Below are positions 5,393-11,626 of a stretch of 17,827 nucleotides of DNA, one piece after another; position 1 is the first letter of the stretch; every line of letters starts with the position of its first letter. Source of the stretch: Odoribacter sp. AF15-53 (GTDB taxonomy: Bacteria; Bacteroidota; Bacteroidia; Bacteroidales; Marinifilaceae); assembly GCF_003479425.1 (NCBI RefSeq), contig NZ_QUHC01000025.1:1-17827 (forward strand). The letters run 5' to 3'. Below the pieces are notes generated by a model. It was not told where the DNA came from. It searched no databases and was given only the letters and a program-made list of their open reading frames with translations. Position numbers and translations under genes: made by a program.

Positions 5393-6754
5393 ATGGAAAG
5401 ATTAGAAAAGATAAATAATGATTTTGCGACTCTTTTCCGGGAGGGACAACGTTTGCTGCGTGAGGGATGTGGTGAGACGATGAATCGTTACCGGGATGAG
5501 GCATTTCAACGTTTCGAGGCTGTCGGTGGTGTCCCCTATAAGACGGAGGATTACCTGTATGCGGATACCTTGCCAGTCTTTGATCGGGACTATAAGGTGG
5601 TGTTGAAGAATATCAAACAAGGAGTTGATTTGAGCGAGATATTCAAATGTCACGTGCCGAATTTGGATACCAATTTAATTTTGATGATTAACGGTTGGTT
5701 TGTTAAGGAAAATGCGGCACCCGAAATACCGGAAGGAGTAGTAATTTGCAGTATGGCGGAAGCCAGCGTGAAATACAAGGAATTGTTCGAGCAGCATTAT
5801 AACCAATACACGAAGCCGGCTGATACGGATGGATTGGTGGCGTTGAACACGGCTTTTGCTCAAGACGGGGTATTTGTCTATGTGCCTGATCGGGTGATCA
5901 TGGAGCGCCCTTTGCAGATCGTGAATTTGATGCGGGCGAATGATAATCTGATGTCGTTCCAGCGGAATATGGTGATTCTGGGACGTGATGCAAAAGCCAC
6001 GGTTCTGGTATGTGATCACACGCTTTCTGATGATAGTTTTCTGGCGAATAACGCGACAGAAATTGTTGTTGGAGAAAATTCGGCTTTTGAATATTATCAT
6101 GTTCAAAATCAACATATAGAGGCTTCACAGATAAATAGCGTGTTTGTTTCTCAGAAGCGGAATTCCCGTTATGATGCCAACGTGATTTCACTGTACGGGG
6201 GATTTATTCGCAATAATCTTTTTGCCGCGTTGACGGAAGAGGGAGGCGAGTGTAATCTTTACGGGATGTACCTGTCGGATAAAAAACAACAGGTGGATAA
6301 CTTCACCTTTATTGATCATATAGCCCCGCATTGTACAAGTAACCAGCATTTTAAAGGAGTGTTGGATGATGCTGCTTTGGCTAATTTTGCCGGGCGGATC
6401 ACGGTGCGGCCTGATGCGCAAAAAACGGAGGCTTACCAGGCGAACAATAATTTGTTGCTGACCGATACGGCGCAAGTGAACACAAAACCCCAGTTAGTGA
6501 TTGATGCCGATGACGTGAAATGTAGTCACGGTGCTACCGTGGGACAGATTGACGAGGAGGCGATGTTTTATTTGCGTTCGCGGGGTATTGGCGAGGGAGA
6601 GGCTCGTATGATGATGATGTTTGGTTTCGCGCACGAAATCGTGGGACGGGTAAAACTGGAACCACTTCGGACCGAAATTGACGATTTGGTGGATAAACGT
6701 TTAAGAGGAGAATTAACCAAGTGTCACAATTGCGTGATGCATTGTAAGAAATAA
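5393..6754 (+). CDS. sufD: Fe-S scaffold partner SufD
   Basis: SufD pairs with SufB in the SufBC2D scaffold and is required for iron entry in the known system. I chose the ATG at 5393 (453 residues, MERLEKINNDF) over the TTG at 5387, which immediately follows the sufC stop. The C-terminal half shows the SufBD fold, with CSHGATVGQIDEEAMFYLRSRG containing the conserved CSHGAT His expected at the SufB interface. The protein ends in KCHNCVMHCKK, a C-x2-C-x3-C tail with two His, which could hold a metal or cluster; whether that is usual for the phylum I cannot check. The N-terminal region is divergent, as is normal for SufD. sufS follows after 3 bp. Confidence 0.96.
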   Translation: MERLEKINNDFATLFREGQRLLREGCGETMNRYRDEAFQRFEAVGGVPYKTEDYLYADTLPVFDRDYKVVLKNIKQGVDLSEIFKCHVPNLDTNLILMINGWFVKENAAPEIPEGVVICSMAEASVKYKELFEQHYNQYTKPADTDGLVALNTAFAQDGVFVYVPDRVIMERPLQIVNLMRANDNLMSFQRNMVILGRDAKATVLVCDHTLSDDSFLANNATEIVVGENSAFEYYHVQNQHIEASQINSVFVSQKRNSRYDANVISLYGGFIRNNLFAALTEEGGECNLYGMYLSDKKQQVDNFTFIDHIAPHCTSNQHFKGVLDDAALANFAGRITVRPDAQKTEAYQANNNLLLTDTAQVNTKPQLVIDADDVKCSHGATVGQIDEEAMFYLRSRGIGEGEARMMMMFGFAHEIVGRVKLEPLRTEIDDLVDKRLRGELTKCHNCVMHCKK

Positions 6755-6757
6755 ACT

Positions 6758-7978
6758 ATGTTTGATGTCAATCGGATAAGGAAAGATTTCCCGATACTTG
6801 AGGAGGAAATATATGGTAAGCCGTTGGTTTACCTGGATAACGGGGCTACCACGCAACGCCCGTTGCAGGTGGTGGAAAGGATGACGGAGTATTACCTGCG
6901 TTATAATTCCAACGTGCATCGGGGGGTGCATTATCTGAGTAACAAATGTACGGATGCCAATGAACAAGCTCGGGAGACGGTGCGGGAGTTCATTAATGCG
7001 GTTTCCACGGATGAGATTATTTTTACCAGGGGAACTACCGAGAGTATCAATCTAGTGGCTCATTCTTTCGGGGAAGCTTTTATTCGTGAGGGGGACGAGA
7101 TTATCGTGACGGAAATGGAACATCACGCGAATATCGTGCCTTGGCAAATGTTGTGCGAGCGAAAGAAAGCTGTGTTGAAAGTGGTACCCTTCAATGGTAA
7201 AGGTGAGTTGAACATGGAGGAGTTCGGGAAGTTGTTGAACGAGCGTGTGAAGTTGGTCGGTGTGGCTTACGTGTCGAACGTGTTGGGAACCGTGAATCCG
7301 GTGAAAGAGATTATTGATGCGGCTCACGCATTTGGCGCGTACGTATTGGTGGACGGGGCGCAGGCGATACAACATATTCCGGTTGACATGCAGGCTTTGG
7401 ATTGCGATTTCTTCGCTTTTTCCGGTCATAAGGTATATGGCCCGACAGGAGTTGGCGTGTTGTACGGGAAGCGAGGCTTGTTGGAGCAGATGCCGCCTTG
7501 GCAGGGAGGGGGCGAGATGATTAAAGAAGTGCGCTTCGAGAAAACGACGTATAACGATTTACCTTTTAAATTCGAGGCGGGAACACCTGATTTTATCGGT
7601 GTTATCGGGTTGGGCGAAGCCTTGGAATACGTGAAGGGGATCGGTTTGCAGGATATTGCCAGTTATGAACACGATTTAATGAATTATGCCATGGAGCAAA
7701 TCCGGACAGTTCCGAATATCATTCTATTCGGAGAAGCGGCTGAGAAATCTTCCGTGATCTCGTTCGGAATAGGAGGTATACATCATTTTGATTTGGGTAC
7801 CTTGTTGGATAAAATGGGGATAGCGATACGTACGGGACAGTTATGTGCCGAACCCGTGATGCAGCATTACGGGGTGACGGGAATGGCTCGTGCTTCCATT
7901 GCCATGTATAATACTCGGGAAGAAATCGATGTATTCTGTGAAGGGCTAAGAAAGATAGAAAAGATTTTCAAATTATAA
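6758..7978 (+). CDS. sufS: Cysteine desulfurase SufS
   Basis: A PLP-dependent group II cysteine desulfurase that converts cysteine to alanine and holds the sulfur as a persulfide for SufE. The 406 residues are full length. Key features are EHHAN (121-125) for PLP stacking, the PLP-binding Lys225 in FSGHKVYGPTG, and catalytic Cys363 in RTGQLCAEP. In E. coli the equivalent motif is RTGHHCAQP, so the two positions before the Cys are Gln-Leu here. The neighbouring sufE supplies the expected acceptor. Spacing is 3 bp from sufD and 4 bp to sufE. Confidence 0.97.
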   Translation: MFDVNRIRKDFPILEEEIYGKPLVYLDNGATTQRPLQVVERMTEYYLRYNSNVHRGVHYLSNKCTDANEQARETVREFINAVSTDEIIFTRGTTESINLVAHSFGEAFIREGDEIIVTEMEHHANIVPWQMLCERKKAVLKVVPFNGKGELNMEEFGKLLNERVKLVGVAYVSNVLGTVNPVKEIIDAAHAFGAYVLVDGAQAIQHIPVDMQALDCDFFAFSGHKVYGPTGVGVLYGKRGLLEQMPPWQGGGEMIKEVRFEKTTYNDLPFKFEAGTPDFIGVIGLGEALEYVKGIGLQDIASYEHDLMNYAMEQIRTVPNIILFGEAAEKSSVISFGIGGIHHFDLGTLLDKMGIAIRTGQLCAEPVMQHYGVTGMARASIAMYNTREEIDVFCEGLRKIEKIFKL

Positions 7979-7982
7979 GACG

Positions 7983-8399
7983 ATGACAATAGAAGAGATC
8001 GAGAATCAGATTGTGGATGAATTTTCCATATATGATGATTGGATGGACAAATATGCCTACCTGATTGAAATCGGTAATGGCTTGGCAGCCATGGGTGAAG
8101 AGCATAAAACGGGAGACAATTTGATCAAAGGGTGTCAATCCCAAGTGTGGTTTCACGCGGAGTTGAAAGACGGGAAATTGTATTTCGAGGCTGATAGTGA
8201 TGCTATCATCACGAAAGGGATTGCCGGGTTATTGATCCGGGTATTTTCAGGGCAGACACCTCACGATATAGTGAAGGCGGATTTGAAATTTATAGATACC
8301 ATCGGGTTGACTCAGCATTTGTCTCCGACCCGTTCCAACGGATTGTTGTCAATGGTGAAACAAATAAAGTATTACGCCTTGGCTTACGAGGGAAAATAA
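7983..8399 (+). CDS. sufE: Sulfur acceptor SufE
   Basis: SufE takes the persulfide sulfur from SufS and passes it to SufB, stimulating SufS. The 138 residues match the family. Acceptor Cys51 lies in LIKGCQSQVWF, the diagnostic motif, and GIAGLLIRVFSGQTP and LTQHLSPTRSNGL follow as in other SufE proteins. The ATG at 7983 is 4 bp after sufS, and the next gene is 8 bp downstream, so translation is probably coupled along the operon. Confidence 0.97.
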   Translation: MTIEEIENQIVDEFSIYDDWMDKYAYLIEIGNGLAAMGEEHKTGDNLIKGCQSQVWFHAELKDGKLYFEADSDAIITKGIAGLLIRVFSGQTPHDIVKADLKFIDTIGLTQHLSPTRSNGLLSMVKQIKYYALAYEGK

Positions 8400-8407
8400 C
8401 GAGCGAT

Positions 8408-8722
8408 ATGGGAAAAAGTTTAATGGAAGATTTGGTGATCGAGAAATTATCTACCGTTTATGATCCGGAAGTTCCGGTAAATATATGGGAGTTAGGACTG
8501 GTTTACGGGATCGAATTCCCGAAGCCGAATGAGGTGATTATTACCATGACCTTGACAGCTCCAGGGTGTCCGATTGCCGATCAAATCGTGCAAGAAGTAC
8601 ATGATGTGGTATTGACGCTTGACGGGATTGATGAGGTCACGGTAAATTTGACTTTCGAACCGGCTTGGGGACCTGAACGAATGAGCGAGGTGGCTCGGCT
8701 AGAATTGGGATTTGATATTTAA
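8408..8722 (+). CDS. sufT: MIP18/DUF59-family Fe-S assembly protein, SufT-like
   Basis: A 104-residue single-domain DUF59 (MIP18) protein. It carries DPEVPVNIWELGLVY (19-33) and TLTAPGCPIAD (48-58) with the family Cys at residue 54, and ends with the FEPAWGPERMSEVARLELGF block. DUF59 proteins fused to or encoded next to suf genes (SufT in Gram-positives) help Fe-S protein maturation, probably by carrying clusters to clients. Its place as the last gene of the suf cluster, 8 bp after sufE, supports that role. PaaD-type proteins share the fold, but no phenylacetate genes are present. Confidence 0.85.
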   Translation: MGKSLMEDLVIEKLSTVYDPEVPVNIWELGLVYGIEFPKPNEVIITMTLTAPGCPIADQIVQEVHDVVLTLDGIDEVTVNLTFEPAWGPERMSEVARLELGFDI

Positions 8723-8814
8723 GTTCATAAAGTTTATAGGGTTCATAAAGTGCTTTAGGGGCTTTTGAACTATAGATTGGTGATTTGTTGATGCGTTGTA
8801 AACTTTATGGGCTT
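8721..8814 (+). other. Long imperfect stem with inner hairpin between sufT and queG
   Basis: Bases 8721-8739 can pair with 8796-8814 as a 19-bp RNA stem: an 11-bp perfect core CATAAAGTTTA/TAAACTTTATG, flanking pairs, and four G-U pairs. The large loop contains a second copy of GTTCATAAAGT (8723-8733 and 8741-8751), which forms its own hairpin with CTTTTGAAC (8762-8770), one bulge. The 3' arm covers an ATG at 8807. No T run follows, so it is not a standard terminator; an RNA processing, stability or translation-control element is possible. Confidence 0.5.
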
Positions 8815-8833
8815 TACAAACTTTTCAACTGAA

Positions 8834-9733
8834 ATGAAGCTGGAAGTTTTAAAGAATAAAGCTTGGGAATGCGGGTTTGATGCCTGTGGGGTGGTTCCGG
8901 TGGAAATATTAACCCGGGAACGGGAGAGATTGGAACGTTGGTTAGGCCGAGGGTTTCACGCGGGAATGAATTACATGGCTAATAATATAGAGAAGCGGGA
9001 GAATCCCGCTTTATTAGTTGAGGGGGCTCGTTCCGTGATTGTTACTTTGACAAATTACTATACTTCCGAGCGACAACACCCGGATGCTCCTATTGCTGCC
9101 CGTTATGCTTACGGGAAAGATTATCATCGGGTGGTTAAGGATCGGTTATTCAAATTATATTCTTCTTTACAAGAAAAGGACGGACGGAAAATTACCGGGC
9201 GAATTTTTGTTGACTCGGCTCCGGTATTTGAGCATGAATGGGCAAGGAGGGCTGGGTTGGGGTGGATCGGACGTAATTCATTGTTGATTCATCCGAAATT
9301 AGGCTCTTTTTGTTTTATCGGTGTCATTATATCCGATTTTGAACCGGATTCTTACTCTTCCTCTGAATCCCGGAATTTCTGTGGAACGTGTAATCGTTGC
9401 GTGAAAGCTTGTCCTACGGGGGCTCTTTCTCCTTATGAAGTAAACGCGAATCTGTGTATTTCTTATAATACGATAGAGCGTAAAGATGAAATTCCCCCGT
9501 TGATAAAAGAAAAGATGGGAAATCGTTTTTTCGGTTGTGATGCTTGTCAGGATGCTTGCCCGTGGAATCGTGGGGCTGTTTTACATCACGTGGAAGAGTT
9601 TGCCTCCAATCCGTGGGTGATGACGATGAGTCGGGAAGATTGGTTGGATATGGATGAAGATACTTTCAAGGAGCGTTTCGCGGATACTCCGTTCACACGT
9701 CCAGGACTGGAACGGATCAAGCGAAATATTTGA
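8834..9733 (+). CDS. queG: Epoxyqueuosine reductase
   Basis: QueG reduces epoxyqueuosine to queuosine in the wobble base of tRNAs with GUN anticodons, using cobalamin and two 4Fe-4S clusters. I chose ATG 8834 (299 residues, MKLEVLKNKAWECGFDACG), which gives the family start; an in-frame ATG at 8807 would add nine residues encoded by repeat-derived spacer. Cluster motifs are CGTCNRCVKACP (Cys 183, 186, 189, 193) and CDACQDACPW (Cys 235, 238, 242) with Cys208 in CISYNT. VDSAPVFEHEWARRAGLGWIGRN holds the likely catalytic Asp127. The neighbouring suf operon could supply its clusters; co-transcription is possible but the 111-bp spacer leaves it open. Confidence 0.96.
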   Translation: MKLEVLKNKAWECGFDACGVVPVEILTRERERLERWLGRGFHAGMNYMANNIEKRENPALLVEGARSVIVTLTNYYTSERQHPDAPIAARYAYGKDYHRVVKDRLFKLYSSLQEKDGRKITGRIFVDSAPVFEHEWARRAGLGWIGRNSLLIHPKLGSFCFIGVIISDFEPDSYSSSESRNFCGTCNRCVKACPTGALSPYEVNANLCISYNTIERKDEIPPLIKEKMGNRFFGCDACQDACPWNRGAVLHHVEEFASNPWVMTMSREDWLDMDEDTFKERFADTPFTRPGLERIKRNI

Positions 9734-9755
9734 TGCTACATCTCATGAATTCTTT

Positions 9756-10328
9756 TTAAGGTTGCAACAGGTAAATCACGTATGCAATCGCTAAATAATC
9801 AGCAAGCTCGATTCTGAGCTTTTTCAAGGCAATACCGATTTGTTTTTCTACCGTGCGAGAAGAAAGTTGTAATTCTTCGGCAATTTCAGCCACGTTCTTG
9901 TTATCGAACCGGTTCATTATAAATATTTTCTGGCATTGAGGTGGGAGACGTCGTATAGCTTGCTCGATATGTTCCCGCAACTCGGTTTCCACGTAATACT
10001 CCCACGTGAGTAATCCCGTGACATCTCCTTTTTGGAGGATGTTTTCCTGGTAATTATTACGGACTTTTAGTTGTGCCAGATAGTTGAGCGAGCGATTTCG
10101 TACCGAGGAGAACAGGTAACTTTTACGTTCTTTCATTTGTAACACCTCTTTCCTTTCCCACACGGAAGTGAACACGTCGCACACGATGTCTTCAGCGGCG
10201 GCCGGGTCACCAGTGAGATGGGTGGCATACACGACCAAGCTGGAATAATGCATGTTGAATAGTGATTCGAATAAATCAATATTTCGATCAGGGCGTGTCG
10301 AAAAAATATGTTGCTTTAAATGATCCAT
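9756..10328 (-). CDS. ECF (FecI-type) RNA polymerase sigma factor
   Basis: A 190-residue sigma-70 family protein with only regions 2 and 4. Region 2 spans about 22-63 (LFNMHYSSLVVYATHLTG..AEDIVCDVFTSVWE). Region 4 spans about 123-177 (RRLPPQCQKIFIMNRFDNKNVAEIAEELQLSSRTVEKQIGIALKKLR), the helix-turn-helix that reads the -35 element. It probably directs the fecR-susCD genes and is held inactive by the FecR protein next door. The start is ATG at 10328. It is transcribed away from fecR, whereas in many Bacteroidales loci sigma and anti-sigma genes run the same way. It converges on queG with only 22 bp between stops and no clear terminator there. The C-terminus is hydrophobic (LAIAYVIYLLQP), somewhat unusual. 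Confidence 0.95.
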   Translation of the reverse strand: MDHLKQHIFSTRPDRNIDLFESLFNMHYSSLVVYATHLTGDPAAAEDIVCDVFTSVWERKEVLQMKERKSYLFSSVRNRSLNYLAQLKVRNNYQENILQKGDVTGLLTWEYYVETELREHIEQAIRRLPPQCQKIFIMNRFDNKNVAEIAEELQLSSRTVEKQIGIALKKLRIELADYLAIAYVIYLLQP

Positions 10329-10363
10329 GATTTATTTATAGCCACATCTGTAATGCCGAGTGA

Positions 10364-10371
10364 CAAAGGTA
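10364..10371 (-). promoter_or_regulatory. -7 element for the sigma factor gene
   Basis: On the minus strand this reads TACCTTTG, an exact TAnnTTTG. No TTTG is found at the usual -33 distance, where the sequence is an A-rich tract. It suggests weak housekeeping expression of the sigma gene, with start near 10357, about 29 bases before its ATG. Confidence 0.5.
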
Positions 10372-10390
10372 AAAAATATATTTGAATTTT

Positions 10391-10422
10391 TTTTGCCGGT
10401 CATTTACGTATATTTTGCCGGT
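10391..10422 (+). promoter_or_regulatory. Direct repeat TTTTGCCGGT x2 before fecR
   Basis: TTTTGCCGGT occurs at 10391-10400 and 10413-10422, start to start 22 bp or about two helical turns, in the 126-bp divergent region. It is the most conspicuous sequence there and lies 33-64 bp before fecR. It could be the recognition element of the neighbouring ECF sigma or an operator shared by both directions. A TATATA at 10436-10441 lies 13 bp after the second copy. Confidence 0.45.
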
Positions 10423-10454
10423 GAACTGTTTTAAGTATATATAAAGGATAAAAT

Positions 10455-11537
10455 ATGATAGAAAGAGACGATTTGGATGTTGAAAATCCGGGAATACAAC
10501 AAGAAAAATTGGACGCGGCCTTCGATTTATTGAAACAGATCGAGGCCGTGGATAAAAGGCACGGGTATGACCGGGTGGTGAGACCTTTGCGGCTACGGGA
10601 AAAGCGGTTGAGGGTATGGAGGTGGGTAGCGGCGTGTGCTGCGATCGTGTGCCCGTTAATTGTCGGGGAAATTTGGCTGACGGAAAGATCTATAGACGAT
10701 ATCCCGTTAGTAAAAACAGATTCCATCGTGCCCGGGATGAGCAAAGCGCGTCTGGTGTTGGGTAATAAGAAAGAGGTTCTTTTGGATACCCTGTCCACGC
10801 GTGATCTTTTGGTAGATGCCGGAATTACCATTCGAAAAGAGGGGAAAGGCGTGATCTATGAATCCCGACAACAAGCTGGAGAGAAAGATCCTGTTTATAA
10901 TGAATTAATCGTTCCCCGGGGGGGAGAGTATGATGTGATTTTGGAAGATGGCACTCACGTGTGGTTGAATGCGGATTCTAAATTAAAATATCCCGCCGTG
11001 TTTACCGGGAAACAACGTAGGGTGTACTTGGAAGGGGAGGGGTATTTTGATGTGGCCAAAGATTCGATCAGGCCTTTTCTCGTGGAGACCCGGGAACAGA
11101 ATATACAAGTGTTGGGAACGGCTTTTAATGTCTACGCGTATTTCGGAGAGCAAATGAATTATACAACTCTCGTGCGAGGAAAAGTGTCGGTACGGGATAA
11201 ACGAGGAGGAAAACAGTGGATTTTGCATCCCGGGCAGCAAGTTTGCATGGATGTCACTAATGAGGAATGCGTGGTGCGAGAGGTAGATGTACGGAAAGAA
11301 ATAGCGTGGAAAGATGGATTGTTCGTGTTTCATGGGCAAACACTGGAACAGATTATGACGAAGTTGGCGCGTTGGTACGATATAACGGTTTTCTTCCAGA
11401 GTGAGGAAGCGAAAAGTTTATTGTTTAAAGGTAATCTTCCCAGGTATAGCGATTTTCAAATAATGCTGAATGTACTGGAAAAGAGTAGTAACGTGCAATT
11501 TAATGTAAAAGATCGGGTGGTAACCGTAAGTATATAA
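10455..11537 (+). CDS. FecR-family anti-sigma factor
   Basis: A 360-residue inner-membrane regulator. Residues 1-53 are cytoplasmic and expected to hold the sigma factor. A membrane segment lies at about 54-76 (VWRWVAACAAIVCPLIVGEIWL). The periplasmic FecR domain follows at about 150-248 (LIVPRGGEYDVILEDGTHVWLNADS..YLEGEGYFDVAK..VLGTAFNVYAY). A C-terminal DUF4974-type domain follows at about 287-360 (GLFVFHGQTLEQIMTKLARWYDITV..), which resembles and likely meets the STN domain of the transporter. In the known FecIRA-type circuit, the loaded transporter signals to FecR, which frees or activates sigma. It lies 89 bp upstream of the SusC-like gene and opposite to the sigma gene. The substrate that triggers it is unknown. 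Confidence 0.94.
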   Translation: MIERDDLDVENPGIQQEKLDAAFDLLKQIEAVDKRHGYDRVVRPLRLREKRLRVWRWVAACAAIVCPLIVGEIWLTERSIDDIPLVKTDSIVPGMSKARLVLGNKKEVLLDTLSTRDLLVDAGITIRKEGKGVIYESRQQAGEKDPVYNELIVPRGGEYDVILEDGTHVWLNADSKLKYPAVFTGKQRRVYLEGEGYFDVAKDSIRPFLVETREQNIQVLGTAFNVYAYFGEQMNYTTLVRGKVSVRDKRGGKQWILHPGQQVCMDVTNEECVVREVDVRKEIAWKDGLFVFHGQTLEQIMTKLARWYDITVFFQSEEAKSLLFKGNLPRYSDFQIMLNVLEKSSNVQFNVKDRVVTVSI

Positions 11538-11545
11538 AAAAACAA

Positions 11546-11597
11546 GAGGAATCTGGTAATTCCTCCTGTATAACGAAGCATCTGCTGGTAACAGATG
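11546..11597 (+). promoter_or_regulatory. Twin hairpins with the same CTGGTA loop in the susC leader
   Basis: Hairpin 1: GAGGAAT (11546-11552) pairs with ATTCCTC (11559-11565), loop CTGGTA. Hairpin 2: CATCTG (11579-11584) pairs with CAGATG (11592-11597), loop CTGGTAA. The stems are unrelated but the loops share CTGGTA, with loop starts 32 bp apart, in the 89-bp fecR-susC gap. Neither is followed by a T run. Different stems presenting the same loop suggest recognition by an RNA-binding protein or small RNA; this is an inference. Confidence 0.5.
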
Positions 11598-11626
11598 AAT
11601 GTCAAATTAAAAAGTAAAACAAAGTT

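Noticed and set aside
5675..6475. Several minus-strand frames of 95-146 codons inside sufD
   Set aside because: They are antisense to a recognisable SufD; no promoter or domain supports them.
8807..8833. Upstream ATG for queG adding nine residues
   Set aside because: The extra codons lie in the repeat/stem spacer and are unlike the family start; ATG 8834 gives the conserved N-terminus.
9734..9755. Terminator between queG and the sigma gene
   Set aside because: Only 22 bp with no inverted repeat; the Ts near 9753-9757 have no stem before them.
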